Source of the DNA: an uncultured Eubacteriales bacterium
GTDB lineage: Bacteria > Bacillota > Clostridia > Oscillospirales > Acutalibacteraceae
Length of the DNA: 53,630 bases
Assembly: GCA_949299505.1 (NCBI GenBank)
Contig: CASGAS010000007.1
Location: forward strand, 1-53,630
Reading direction: 5' to 3'
The notes under the pieces were generated by a model. That model made no database searches. It saw only the letters and a program-made list of their open reading frames with translations, and was not told where the DNA came from. Made by a program: the position numbers and the translations under genes. This document shows, one piece after another, positions 36,695-44,727 of this stretch (its first letter is position 1; each line of letters opens with the position of its first letter).

Positions 36695-36816
36695 TGCGCG
36701 CGTCTTTATTTTCGGCGGCAAACCGCGCCCCGCTTTGTGCGGTCTGCGGGCGGGGCGCGGGCTGTCGGGTGGGCAAACGGAACTCGGCTGCGAAAAGGGC
36801 TGCGCGCTTGCCCGAC

Positions 36817-37314
36817 ATGCAAATTATTTCCCGGAAAGAAGCGGAGCGATTGTGCAAAACGGATTTGCTGCGCCGGGCGGCGGTCATCAGCTTTTACGAC
36901 CCGCCGGACGCCCGAACACAGAAAGGCTGCCGGCGCGTCGACTACCGCGGAGCCTGTCAAAACGTATTTTTCGTGGGCGTCCGGGACCTTGACATCGAGG
37001 TCCTTGCGGAATACGGCTTAACCTATGATACATATTTCCCGCAAGCGCCAAAGCTCGCCGCGTTTATTCTGCGCGCCCTCCGGGCGCGCCGCCCGATTGT
37101 ATGCCAGTGCGAATACGGACAAAGCCGAAGCGCTGCCTGCGCCGCCGCCATCCGGGAGTTTTGCGACGGCTCCGGCATCCGGATTTTCGCCGACTACAGG
37201 TATTACCCCAACCAGCTGATTTTCAATAAGCTGCTCTTGGCGCTTGCGGAAACGGCGGAAAAGGAAGCGCGGCGTTTGAAAAGCGCGCGGGCTTGTGGTA
37301 CAATATCCGTATAA
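36817..37314 (+). CDS. Predicted dual-specificity/tyrosine phosphatase-like protein
   Basis: The 165-residue form begins MQIISRKEAERL and contains the phosphatase P-loop CX5R as CEYGQSRSA (Cys98, Arg104), preceded by a hydrophobic strand RRPIVCQ. This is the cysteine-phosphatase active site; a general-acid Asp may lie in VRDLDIEVLAEYG. The open frame reaches back to ATG-36694, which overlaps the ATPase stop (TGATG), but those extra 41 residues are Arg/Ala-rich, non-conserved in style, and overlie a strong hairpin (about 36724-36763), so the shorter start is preferred. Catalytic activity is inferred from the motif only. Its partner genes suggest it acts with the AAA+ protein. Confidence 0.72.
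   Translation: MQIISRKEAERLCKTDLLRRAAVISFYDPPDARTQKGCRRVDYRGACQNVFFVGVRDLDIEVLAEYGLTYDTYFPQAPKLAAFILRALRARRPIVCQCEYGQSRSAACAAAIREFCDGSGIRIFADYRYYPNQLIFNKLLLALAETAEKEARRLKSARACGTISV
37276..37304 (+). promoter_or_regulatory. Internal promoter ahead of the island's third gene
   Basis: TTGAAA (37276-37281), 17-bp spacer, TACAAT (37299-37304) with extended TGG; it lies over the 3' end of the phosphatase gene. A GCCGCAC/GTGCGGC hairpin sits in the leader at 37352-37373. Confidence 0.75.
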
Positions 37315-37411
37315 AGCGTTTAAGCGTTTTGGGGCGCAGCGCTTTGTGCCCGCCGCACACTTGCGCGTGCGGCAAAACGGATAAGCAAACGAGAGAAGAA
37401 GGCGCGTATTT

Positions 37412-38368
37412 ATGGGGAAAGTGAAAGTGGAAACGGTCGTGTGGCCGCATGACGAAAATGAAAAATTGGAAATGGTTGGTAAGTATTCGGAAACGAGCGT
37501 GTTTGTCATTTCAAACACGGCGGTTCCCTATCCGAGCGAGAAGCTTCTGCCGCCGCGGGAATATTGTTTGAAATATCATATTCATCAGCGCGTGCGCCAA
37601 CTCAAAGCGAAGAAAAACGAGATCCTGCTGGCCACGTATGCGGGAGAAAGGACGCGGCAAAACGCCGACCTGGAGAATATACTGTTTTACAATATCGGGA
37701 CAGGCGCGTTTGCAAATGTGTTTTCCGGTGCAGAGTCGAAGCAGGTCGCGTTTTGGGAAGAACAGACGGAAGAAGGGCTTACAGACGACAAGCGGCATGT
37801 GTATCGATATAAAATCGCCTCCTCTTTGCCCGAGGAACAAGAGAAAAAATTGTCCGAAAAAAATATAATAGCGAAATGGGAGGAGGTTTTCATCGGCAGT
37901 TCCCTACCCAATAAGCCGGGCGGATATTACGCCGCGCTGCGCAAGTGCAAAATTGAAGAAACCGTAACCAAGTGCAAAATTGAAGAAACCGTAACGATAA
38001 AAAAGCGGAATCAAGAAGGCGGCTTCGGCATAAAAATTACATTGACCGTACCGAAAAGCAACGGAAAAACACATCCGGTGTCTGTGATGAAGCACCTTTT
38101 GGACGGCGTAATCTGCGCTTTTCACGGGGGAGAAAACAGCACCCACAAAAAGCTGAAAGACAGATTTCCAAACCTAATCGAAGAGGACGAGGGTGCGTTT
38201 CTTAAGAATGAAGAAAATTGGAATGTACTCGGCAAGCGCAACTATCTGACGAGCGACAAATGGAACCCGGCGGACGAGCGGCTGAAGTTTGGTTGGATCA
38301 TTGTGGAACAGAGCGAGTCGGACAAGACGGGATATGAGATGAGCGGCGAAATCTATACGTGGGACTAA
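37412..38368 (+). CDS. Unknown protein of the accessory island
   Basis: A 318-residue, Lys/Glu-rich soluble protein that I do not recognise. It has no signal peptide or membrane segment. Visible features are an N-terminal strand-rich region (VKVETVVWPHDENEK, TSVFVISNTAVPYPSE), an exact repeat of nine residues (KCKIEETVT twice, from a 27-bp tandem duplication), and a C-terminal aromatic-rich region (RLKFGWIIVEQSESDKTGYE). It is clearly more AT-rich than the window average, which suggests horizontal origin. ATG-37412 follows GAGAAGAAGG. It has its own promoter and ends 12 bp before the right-hand direct repeat, which supplies its terminator. Confidence 0.75.
   Translation: MGKVKVETVVWPHDENEKLEMVGKYSETSVFVISNTAVPYPSEKLLPPREYCLKYHIHQRVRQLKAKKNEILLATYAGERTRQNADLENILFYNIGTGAFANVFSGAESKQVAFWEEQTEEGLTDDKRHVYRYKIASSLPEEQEKKLSEKNIIAKWEEVFIGSSLPNKPGGYYAALRKCKIEETVTKCKIEETVTIKKRNQEGGFGIKITLTVPKSNGKTHPVSVMKHLLDGVICAFHGGENSTHKKLKDRFPNLIEEDEGAFLKNEENWNVLGKRNYLTSDKWNPADERLKFGWIIVEQSESDKTGYEMSGEIYTWD
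37943..37996 (+). repeat. 27-bp in-frame tandem duplication
   Basis: Copies at 37943-37969 and 37970-37996 differ only in the last base (C versus G). They encode KCKIEETVT twice, so the frame is kept. Confidence 0.97.
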
Positions 38369-38380
38369 GAGCCGGCGGAG

Positions 38381-38454
38381 AAGAACGGCTGAACCGGAGC
38401 ACACGAATCAACCTAAGCAAACCCCCGGCGGACCGCGCAAGCGGCCCGCCGGGG
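38381..38454 (+). repeat. Right 74-bp direct repeat (copy of ppdK 3' end and terminator)
   Basis: Begins AAGAACGGCTGAACCGGAGC, the end of the ppdK coding sequence and beyond, although no ppdK gene is attached here. The hairpin CCCCCGGCGG/CCGCCGGGGG then TTTT (38422-38459) works as terminator for the unknown protein and, in the other direction, for ahcY. Confidence 0.93.
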
Positions 38455-38498
38455 GTTTTGTGTCGAAACGGCCTTGCGGCCGGCAGGGTGCAAGACCG

Positions 38499-39743
38499 CT
38501 ATACGTTCCAGCTGTGCAGATAGGCTTCCTGCGCGGGGGTGAGCGTGTCAATCTGTACGCCCCAGGCGCGCAGCCGCCGGTTCGCAACCTCGCGGTCAAT
38601 CGCTTTCGGCACCGGGTAAAGCCCCGGCGCGAGCTTGCCGCGGTTTTGGGCGATGTACCGCGCCGACAGCGCCTGAATGGCGAAGCTCATGTCCATGATT
38701 TCGGCCGGGTGCCCGTCGCCGGCGGCGAGATTCACAAGCCGCCCCTCGGCGATGAGGTGCAGCACGCGCCCGTCCGCCATGCGGTAGCCGGTAATGTTCT
38801 TTCGGCTTTCATAGGTCTCTACGGCGAGCGCCTCTAAATCGCCGATGTGAATCTCGACGTTGAAATGGCCCGCGTTGCACAGAATCGCGCCGTCCTTCAT
38901 GCGCCGCATGGCGTCTTTCGTGATGACGTCGCGGCAGCCGGTGACCGTGATGAACAAATCGCCCGTTTCGGCGGCCTTTTCCATGGGCAGCACCGTAAAG
39001 CCGTCCATGACCGCCTCCATTGCCTTAACGGGGTCAATCTCGGTCACAACGACCTTTGCGCCAAGGCCCTTGGCCCGCATCGCGACGCCCTTGCCGCACC
39101 AGCCGTAGCCCGCCACGACAACCGTTTTGCCCGCGACGATAAGGTTCGTCGTGCGGTCGATGCCGTCAAAGACCGACTGCCCCGTGCCGTAGCGGTTGTC
39201 AAACAGGTGCTTGCAGTCCGCGTCGTTGACCGCAAGCATCGGAAAGGCCAGCTCGCCGGCCTCGGCCATCGCCCGCAGGCGCAAAATGCCCGTCGTCGTC
39301 TCCTCACAGCCGCCAAGCACCTCCGGCAGCAGGTCGCGCCGCGCGTTGTGCAGCAGGTTGACAAGGTCGCCGCCGTCGTCGATGATAAGGTGCGGGCGGC
39401 ATTCGAGCGCCGCCTCTATGTGCCGGCGGTAGGTCTCGTCATCCGCGCCGTGCACGGCGAACACCTCCATCCCGCTGTGCGCCAGCGCCGCCGCCACATC
39501 GTCCTGGGTCGAAAGCGGGTTGCTGCCCGTAACGTACATTTCGGCGCCGCCCGCCTGCAGCACGCGGCAAAGGTAGGCGGTTTTCGCCTCCAGGTGCACC
39601 GAAAGCGCGACGCGCAGCCCCAAAAAGGGCTTTTCGGCGGCGAAGTCGTGCATAAGCCCCGTCAAAAGCGGCATATACCCCGCGACCCATTGGATTTTCT
39701 GCTCCCCGGACGCGTACAGGGAAGCGTCCCGAATTTCGCTCAT
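38499..39743 (-). CDS. ahcY: Adenosylhomocysteinase
   Basis: Hydrolyses S-adenosylhomocysteine to adenosine and homocysteine, clearing the product inhibitor of methyltransferases. The 414-residue protein has the family signature DNRYGTGQSVFDGIDR, the NAD-binding VVVAGYGWCGKG, VTEIDPVKAMEA, and the substrate-site CNAGHFNVEI. The C-terminus lacks the Lys-Tyr extension seen in many eukaryal enzymes, as usual for shorter bacterial forms. ATG-39743 follows GGGAGGAAAGG; the longer frame to 39800 is rejected. Confidence 0.96.
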   Translation of the reverse strand: MSEIRDASLYASGEQKIQWVAGYMPLLTGLMHDFAAEKPFLGLRVALSVHLEAKTAYLCRVLQAGGAEMYVTGSNPLSTQDDVAAALAHSGMEVFAVHGADDETYRRHIEAALECRPHLIIDDGGDLVNLLHNARRDLLPEVLGGCEETTTGILRLRAMAEAGELAFPMLAVNDADCKHLFDNRYGTGQSVFDGIDRTTNLIVAGKTVVVAGYGWCGKGVAMRAKGLGAKVVVTEIDPVKAMEAVMDGFTVLPMEKAAETGDLFITVTGCRDVITKDAMRRMKDGAILCNAGHFNVEIHIGDLEALAVETYESRKNITGYRMADGRVLHLIAEGRLVNLAAGDGHPAEIMDMSFAIQALSARYIAQNRGKLAPGLYPVPKAIDREVANRRLRAWGVQIDTLTPAQEAYLHSWNV

Positions 39744-39806
39744 AGCCTTTCCTCCCAACCGGTTTGTTAGCAGAGTAGCACAAATTCGGGAAAAAAGCAA
39801 TAATGG

Positions 39807-39835
39807 TTGACAGATGCGGCAATTTGTGTGATAAT
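39807..39835 (+). promoter_or_regulatory. Promoter for the DUF4474 lipoprotein gene
   Basis: TTGACA (39807-39812), 17-bp spacer, GATAAT (39830-39835) with extended TGT. Confidence 0.8.
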
Positions 39836-39931
39836 AACTTCGTAAGCCCTGAAAAACTGTGGATACACCATAAAAATAGCGGCGGATTTCCGCGCGTGCG
39901 CGGCGGCCGCAAAACAGAGAGGGATATGTCC

Positions 39932-40846
39932 ATGCGAATAAACGGAAAACGCATTTTCGCCCTGCTGCTGGCGCTTGCGCTGGTCGTTTGTACGTTTGCT
40001 GCCTGCGGCGGCACCGGCGAAGAAGAAGAGATTACCCGCGGTACGGATGCCATTGCCGCCCCCGCGACGACCGCCGGCACAACGGCTGCGGCCACGACTG
40101 CGCCGAGCACGACGGCTGCGGCGACAGCGGCGCCGTCCACCTCGAAAAATTCCGGTTCGGGGAATTCCGCCTCGAGCGGGAATTCCGGCTCCGGCAGCCT
40201 TGCCGACGTTGCAGAGGACAGCGGCGCTTCCTTGAATATGGTCACGAGCCTGATTAACGCGTTCGGCTACAACTACGACGCAAAAGAGGGCGTGTTCTAC
40301 ACCGAGATTGACAGCTGGCAGCGTGAGGCCAACTTCATTGAGCATTACGACATTTTGGCGCCGCTTGGCAACATGCGCTATCAGACCGTCCGCGTGGATT
40401 TCACCTCCGGCGGCTACGACTGGCGCATTCAGTTCTGGAAAGGGCAGTACGGCCCGTTCGGCGGCGCGGAAATCGGCGTGTACAACAAGCGCCCCGGCAC
40501 GACCGAGGATTTGTACTACTGCGTGGACGACGAGCACATGCTTTACATGGGCTACACCATGTATGAGTCGGTCAACGATTACCGCAACGGCACGGTTTAC
40601 TTTAAGCGCCCCTGGCAGAAGCACTGGTGGCTGACCGGGTTCAAGGTTGGCACGGTTACGCCGTCGGAGCTTGTGATGTCGGCGCGCATCCGCACCTTTA
40701 ACGGGGAAATGGCGGACGCGATGGAAAAAGGACTTAAGAGCGCGGGCTTCAAAGAGGGCGACCCGGTCCGGCAGCTGGACACCTTCCGCCGCAGCGGCTT
40801 TGACTTCTATATCCTGTGGTACCACGCAGGCAGCCTGAATTACTAA
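39932..40846 (+). CDS. DUF4474-type lipoprotein
   Basis: A 304-residue precursor with a lipoprotein signal peptide ending in FAAC (lipidated Cys25), a Thr/Ala/Ser/Gly-rich stalk (about 30-95), and a C-terminal domain of about 200 residues. Its sequence features GYNYDAKEGVFYTEIDSWQR, WRIQFWKGQYGPFGGAEIGV and the paired Trp run WQKHWWLTGF match my recollection of DUF4474, a domain of unknown function found in Clostridia. ATG-39932 is preferred over 39926 because AGAGAGGG then lies at correct spacing. Monocistronic, with promoter and terminator. Confidence 0.8.
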   Translation: MRINGKRIFALLLALALVVCTFAACGGTGEEEEITRGTDAIAAPATTAGTTAAATTAPSTTAAATAAPSTSKNSGSGNSASSGNSGSGSLADVAEDSGASLNMVTSLINAFGYNYDAKEGVFYTEIDSWQREANFIEHYDILAPLGNMRYQTVRVDFTSGGYDWRIQFWKGQYGPFGGAEIGVYNKRPGTTEDLYYCVDDEHMLYMGYTMYESVNDYRNGTVYFKRPWQKHWWLTGFKVGTVTPSELVMSARIRTFNGEMADAMEKGLKSAGFKEGDPVRQLDTFRRSGFDFYILWYHAGSLNY

Positions 40847-40872
40847 GCAAGACAAGACGCCGTAATTTTCCG

Positions 40873-40899
40873 AAAGCCCGCCGCAACGGCGGGCTTTTT
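40873..40899 (+). terminator. Rho-independent terminator
   Basis: Stem AAAGCCCGCCG/CGGCGGGCTTT with loop CAA and T5, between the DUF4474 gene and the HD nucleotidase gene. Confidence 0.92.
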
Positions 40900-40920
40900 C
40901 GGACGGAATACGAGGATACG

Positions 40921-41511
40921 ATGAAAAACAGCTTTTTTGCCTATCTTTCCCGCATCAAATTTATCGACCGCTGGGCGCTTATGCGCAACACGCGCAAGGA
41001 ATCCCTAAGCGAACACTCCTACGAGGTCGCCGTGCTTGCGCACGCGCTGGCGGTTCTGGGGAACCGGCGGCTCGGCAAGCAGTATGACGCTTCGCGCGCC
41101 GCGCTTTTGGGGCTTTACCACGACGCGCCCGAAAGCATCACGGGCGACATGCCCACGCCGGTCAAATATTTCAGCGCCGATATGCGCGAGGCCTTTGCGG
41201 GGGTCGAGCAAAACGCGCGCACGCAGCTGCTCGACATGCTGCCCTGCGACCTGCGGCCGGATTTTGCGCCGCTTCTCGAGGCCCCGCGCGCCGATGCCGA
41301 CGCACCGCTCTGGAAGCTGGTGAAAGCGGCGGACAAGCTTTCCGCGTACCTCAAGTGCATTGAGGAGCGCAAGGCGGGCAACACCGAATTCTGCGAAGCG
41401 GAAGCCTCCACCAAAAAGCTGCTCGAGAACCTTTCCTGTCCGGAGGCCGACGAATTTCTCCGGGCGTTTCTGCCCGCCTACGAGCAGCCGCTGGATAAGC
41501 TGCGCGGATAA
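40921..41511 (+). CDS. HD-domain 5'-deoxynucleotidase, YfbR-like
   Basis: A 196-residue metal-dependent phosphohydrolase. The HD signature is complete: R-x-x-L-x-E-H-S in RKESLSEHSYEVAVLAH, the HD pair in LGLYHDAPESITGDMPTPVKY, and the later Asp in KAADKLSAYLKC. YfbR dephosphorylates deoxynucleoside monophosphates. ATG-40921 follows GAGGA. Substrate specificity is inferred from the family. There is no clear terminator between it and the rpsU promoter. Confidence 0.88.
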   Translation: MKNSFFAYLSRIKFIDRWALMRNTRKESLSEHSYEVAVLAHALAVLGNRRLGKQYDASRAALLGLYHDAPESITGDMPTPVKYFSADMREAFAGVEQNARTQLLDMLPCDLRPDFAPLLEAPRADADAPLWKLVKAADKLSAYLKCIEERKAGNTEFCEAEASTKKLLENLSCPEADEFLRAFLPAYEQPLDKLRG

Positions 41512-41580
41512 GGCGCGCGGCTTATTCGCTTTCGCTCTGCGGGTTTTTGCGGGAATCGACCGCTTTCTTGGGAAATTCGC

Positions 41581-41610
41581 TTGACAGAGGGCGGGGGCTT
41601 GATGTATAAT
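41581..41610 (+). promoter_or_regulatory. Consensus promoter for rpsU
   Basis: TTGACA (41581-41586), 18-bp spacer, TATAAT (41605-41610), both perfect. Confidence 0.9.
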
Positions 41611-41646
41611 AACAAGGCATTTTGAACAGTTAAGGGAGGGAATCAG

Positions 41647-41823
41647 ATGAGCCAGGTTAAGGTCAAGGAAAACGAATCCCTGGATAGTGCGCTTCGCCGC
41701 TTCAAACGGCAGACCTCTCGTGACGGCGTTATTCAAGAAGTGCGGAAAAGAGAGCACTATGAAAAGCCTTCCGTTAAGAGAAAAAAGAAATCGGAAGCCG
41801 CTCGAAAGAGAAAGTATAGGTAA
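41647..41823 (+). CDS. rpsU: Ribosomal protein bS21
   Basis: A 58-residue basic protein of the small ribosomal subunit. It reads [20 protein letters not shown] at the N-terminus and ends in the Lys/Arg-rich tail [13 protein letters not shown] typical of bS21. ATG-41647 follows AAGGGAGGG. It has its own consensus promoter and a terminator-like hairpin before the next gene, so it is probably transcribed mainly alone with some read-through. Confidence 0.96.
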   Translation: MSQVKVKENESLDSALRRFKRQTSRDGVIQEVRKREHYEKPSVKRKKKSEAARKRKYR

Positions 41824-41833
41824 CCGAGAAACG

Positions 41834-41866
41834 AAAGCGGGCGTCCTGCCCGCTTTTGCTTTTGTA
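41834..41866 (+). terminator. Terminator-like hairpin after rpsU
   Basis: Stem AAAGCGGGC/GCCCGCTTT with loop GTCCT, then TTGCTTTTG. Confidence 0.75.
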
Positions 41867-41881
41867 AAAGGAGTAGACCGC

Positions 41882-42412
41882 ATGGACAAAACTGCGCTGC
41901 TGATGCCGAAGTACCGGTTCAAAAGCGTGCTGGACGTTCGCCCGGAGGATTTGCGGAAAATGGGCGCAAAAGCCGTCGGGCTGGACATCGACAATACGCT
42001 GGCGCCGGACGGCACCATGAAATTTATTGCGGGCGCCGAAAAGTGGGTCCGCGAAATACAGGCGGCGGGCTTTCCCGTCATCCTCATATCCAACGGCACC
42101 ATCCTGCGCGTGGGGCCCATCGCCAAACGCTTTTCGCTGCCCTTTGTGGCGCTGTCCATGAAGCCGCGTCCGCGCGGGCTTCTGCGCGCGGCCAAAAAGC
42201 TCGGCGTGCCCGTTACGCAGCTTGCCATGCTCGGCGACCAGCTGTTTTCCGACGTCCTGGCGGCGAATCGCTGCGGGGCGATTGCCGTGCGCATTGACCC
42301 AATCCCGATGAAAAGCCTTTACCCGCATTACTATAAATGGAAGGAAAAACGTGAGCGGCCCATCTTAGAAGCCTTTGAGAAGCTGCACGGGTACGGTGTG
42401 TATGAAGATTAA
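41882..42412 (+). CDS. YqeG-family HAD phosphatase
   Basis: A 176-residue HAD-superfamily subfamily IIIA protein. The nucleophile motif is LDIDNTL (motif I), the motif II serine/threonine is in ILISNGT, the lysine in SMKPRPRG, and the motif III acidic pair is in MLGDQLFSDVL. YqeG-like enzymes resemble phosphatidylglycerophosphate phosphatases (yeast Gep4), but the bacterial substrate is uncertain. ATG-41882 follows AAAAGGAG. Its stop overlaps the M24 peptidase start by 11 bp, indicating coupling. Confidence 0.9.
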   Translation: MDKTALLMPKYRFKSVLDVRPEDLRKMGAKAVGLDIDNTLAPDGTMKFIAGAEKWVREIQAAGFPVILISNGTILRVGPIAKRFSLPFVALSMKPRPRGLLRAAKKLGVPVTQLAMLGDQLFSDVLAANRCGAIAVRIDPIPMKSLYPHYYKWKEKRERPILEAFEKLHGYGVYED

Positions 42413-43472
42413 AGCGCTGCAGGCGCTGCTGCGCCAAAGTGAAACGCTCGACGGCGCGCTGCTGGTTTCGCCGGAGAACCGGCGGTATTTTACGGAATTT
42501 CCCGCAAGCGACGGCTTTTTGCTGGTGAGCGGGGACCGCGCGGTGTTTGTGACGGACAGCCGGTATATTGAAGCAGCGCAGGCTGAGGCGAAAGACTGCG
42601 AGGTTGTGCTGCAAAGCACGGACATCGGGCAGCTGCGGGCGCTGTTTTCGGAAATGGGCGTCCGGCGCATCGGCATCGAAGCGTCGCGCATGAGCCTTTC
42701 CGAATTCGGGCGGTATGCGCAGGCGCTGCTGCCCCTGGAGCTGCTGGCCGACGACACGCTCGACACGCTGCTTTTCGCTTTGCGGGCGGTCAAAACGCCC
42801 GAGGAGGTCGAGCAAATCGAGCGCGCGCAGCGCATTGCCGAAGCGGCCTTTGCGCATGTGTGCGGCTTTATCGAGCCCGGCAGGACGGAGCGCGAAATTG
42901 CGCTGGAGCTGGATTTTTACATGCTGTCGCACGGGGCCGAGGCGATTTCGTTTGAGACCATCGCCGTTTCCGGCGCGAATTCCTCCAAGCCGCACGGCGT
43001 GCCGGGGGAAAAACGCGTGGAAACGGGGGACTTTGTGACCATGGATTTCGGTGCGGTCGTCGGCGGCTACCATTCCGACATGACGCGCACGGTTGCCGTC
43101 GGCACGGTGTGCGAACGGCAGCGGGAGGTGTACGAGGTCGTTTTGGAAGCGCAGGCGGCGGCGCTTGCGGCGCTCTGCGCGGGACTTCCCTGCGCCGAGG
43201 GGGACGCGGCGGCGCGCCGCGTCATTGAAAGCGCGGGCTACGGCGCGTATTTCGGCCATTCCACCGGGCACGGCGTCGGGCTGGAGATTCACGAACGCCC
43301 GAACCTGTCCCCGCGCGCGAAAGACAGGCTTGTCGCCGGCAACGTCGTCACGGTCGAGCCGGGCATTTACCTGCCCGGGCAGTTCGGCGTGCGCACGGAG
43401 GATATGGCGCTGATTACCCCGACGGGGTGCCGCAATTTGACGGCCGCGCCGAAAGCGCTGCGCGTTCTGTAA
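42402..43472 (+). CDS. M24-family aminopeptidase P-like peptidase
   Basis: A 356-residue metallopeptidase of the Xaa-Pro aminopeptidase group. The N-terminal creatinase-like domain (about 1-125) precedes the pita-bread catalytic domain, whose metal ligands are visible: two Asp in MDFGAVVGGYHSDMTRT, His in GHSTGHGVGLEIHE, and Glu in VTVEPGIYLPG and RTEDMAL. It removes N-terminal residues before proline. ATG-42402 lies inside the upstream gene's end. It precedes efp, as the pepQ-like gene often does in Firmicutes. Confidence 0.93.
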   Translation: MKIKALQALLRQSETLDGALLVSPENRRYFTEFPASDGFLLVSGDRAVFVTDSRYIEAAQAEAKDCEVVLQSTDIGQLRALFSEMGVRRIGIEASRMSLSEFGRYAQALLPLELLADDTLDTLLFALRAVKTPEEVEQIERAQRIAEAAFAHVCGFIEPGRTEREIALELDFYMLSHGAEAISFETIAVSGANSSKPHGVPGEKRVETGDFVTMDFGAVVGGYHSDMTRTVAVGTVCERQREVYEVVLEAQAAALAALCAGLPCAEGDAAARRVIESAGYGAYFGHSTGHGVGLEIHERPNLSPRAKDRLVAGNVVTVEPGIYLPGQFGVRTEDMALITPTGCRNLTAAPKALRVL

Positions 43473-43480
43473 AAAAACCC

Positions 43481-43509
43481 TTGAAAAACCGCGCGCAATC
43501 ATATACAAT
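43481..43509 (+). promoter_or_regulatory. Promoter for efp
   Basis: TTGAAA (43481-43486), 17-bp spacer, TACAAT (43504-43509). Confidence 0.75.
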
Positions 43510-43569
43510 AGGAACGGATAAGAAACAAACAGCCTGCGCTGCGGCGCAGCGGCAAACGGAGGATAACTT

Positions 43570-44127
43570 ATGATTTCAGCAGGCGATTTTCGCAACGGCG
43601 TGACGTTTGAAATGGACGGCAACGTCTACCAGATTATCGAATTCCAGCATGTTAAGCCCGGCAAGGGCGCGGCGTTCGTCCGCACCAAAATCAAAAACGT
43701 GATTGCGGGCAGCGTGGTGGAAAAAACCTTTAACCCCACCGAAAAATTCCCGACCGCGTTCATTGAGCGCAAGGATATGGAGTATTCGTACAGCGACGGC
43801 GACCTGTATTACTTCATGGATCCCGAAACGTACGAGCTTGTGCCCATCAACGCAAGCGACCTTTCCGACAACTTCAAGTTCGTCAAGGAAAACATGGTCT
43901 GCAAGGTGCTTTCCTATAAGGGCAAGGTCTTCGGCGTCGAGCCGCCGACCTTTGTAACGCTGCAGGTCACCAAAACCGAACCGGGCTTCAAGGGCGACAC
44001 CGCGACCAACGCGACCAAGCCCGCCACGCTGGAGACCGGGGCGGAAATTAAAGTCCCGCTGTTTATCGACGAGGGTGAAATGATCAACGTCGATACGCGC
44101 AGCGGCGAATACATGTCCAGAGCATAA
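43570..44127 (+). CDS. efp: Elongation factor P
   Basis: Relieves ribosome stalling at polyproline stretches. The 185-residue protein has three OB-like domains; the exposed loop [14 protein letters not shown] carries Lys32, the position modified in many bacteria. The C-terminus holds [20 protein letters not shown]-43570 follows ACGGAGG. The order M24 peptidase, efp, zinc-ribbon protein is common in Clostridia. Confidence 0.97.
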   Translation: MISAGDFRNGVTFEMDGNVYQIIEFQHVKPGKGAAFVRTKIKNVIAGSVVEKTFNPTEKFPTAFIERKDMEYSYSDGDLYYFMDPETYELVPINASDLSDNFKFVKENMVCKVLSYKGKVFGVEPPTFVTLQVTKTEPGFKGDTATNATKPATLETGAEIKVPLFIDEGEMINVDTRSGEYMSRA

Positions 44128-44145
44128 GAATTCAGGAGGTACACG

Positions 44146-44568
44146 ATGACTGTTACGGAAAAAGCCGCCTATCTGCGCGGGCTCTTTGAGGGTCTTGACC
44201 TGGAAGAGAAGAAGGACGAAACCAAGCTGTTCAAGGCGATGCTGGACGTCATTGACGACCTTGCCATGAGCGTTTCCGACCTGGAGGATGAGCTGGCGCT
44301 TGTCAGCGAGCAGCTTGACGCGGTGGACGAGGACCTTGACGAGCTGGAGGGCTTCGTCTATGACGACGAGTGCGACTGCTGCGACGACGAGGAATACGAA
44401 GTGGAATGCCCCGCCTGCGGCGAGACGGTCTACTTTGACGAAGAGGACATCGACAACGGCTTTGCCGCCTGCCCGAACTGCGGCGAAAAGCTGGAGTTCG
44501 ACTTTGAGGACGAGTGCGGCTGCGGCTGTGAAGGCTGCGGCGACGCGGACGACCAAAAGGACGAATAA
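44146..44568 (+). CDS. CD1247-type N-terminal domain protein with acidic zinc ribbon
   Basis: A 140-residue very acidic protein. The N-terminal helical domain (TEKAAYLRGLFEGLDL, MLDVIDDLAMSVSDLEDELA) matches the CD1247 N-terminal family that follows efp in Clostridia. The C-terminal half is a zinc ribbon (CPACG and CPNCG pairs) set between Cys/Asp/Glu-rich stretches (DDECDCCDDEE, DECGCGCEGCGDADD) that could bind extra metal. ATG-44146 follows CAGGAGG. Co-transcribed with efp and followed by a terminator. Function unknown. Confidence 0.85.
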   Translation: MTVTEKAAYLRGLFEGLDLEEKKDETKLFKAMLDVIDDLAMSVSDLEDELALVSEQLDAVDEDLDELEGFVYDDECDCCDDEEYEVECPACGETVYFDEEDIDNGFAACPNCGEKLEFDFEDECGCGCEGCGDADDQKDE

Positions 44569-44581
44569 GCGAACACGCGCG

Positions 44582-44613
44582 CGGCGCAGCCTTTTTGGCT
44601 GCGCCGTTTTTTT
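44582..44613 (+). terminator. Rho-independent terminator of the efp operon
   Basis: Stem CGGCGCAGCC/GGCTGCGCCG followed by T7. Confidence 0.93.
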
Positions 44614-44637
44614 GCTGCGGCGCAAATTCCGGGCGGC

Positions 44638-44666
44638 TTGAAAACGGGGCGGATTTGTGCTATACT
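44638..44666 (+). promoter_or_regulatory. Promoter for the M23 peptidase gene
   Basis: TTGAAA (44638-44643), 17-bp spacer, TATACT (44661-44666) with extended TGC. Confidence 0.78.
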
Positions 44667-44727
44667 ATTGCAAATTCCGGACCTGCTTTACAAAACGCCG
44701 CCCCGCCGGCGGCTGAAAGGTACGCCT

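Larger units (their letters stand above)
34397..38380 (+). mobile_element. Candidate accessory island between direct repeats
   Basis: About 4 kb bounded by 74-bp direct repeats that copy the ppdK 3' end. It holds an AAA+ ATPase, a CX5R phosphatase and an unknown protein with codon use unlike the surroundings (many AAA and GAA codons in the last gene). No integrase or transposase is present, so it would be a passenger mobilised in trans, a decayed element, or a duplication product. Positions 34397-34543 hold no recognisable gene. Confidence 0.5.

Noticed and set aside
36694..36816. N-terminal extension of the phosphatase from ATG-36694
   Set aside because: Although it overlaps the ATPase stop, the 41 residues are Arg/Ala/Cys-rich and coincide with a strong GC hairpin; kept only as an alternative start.
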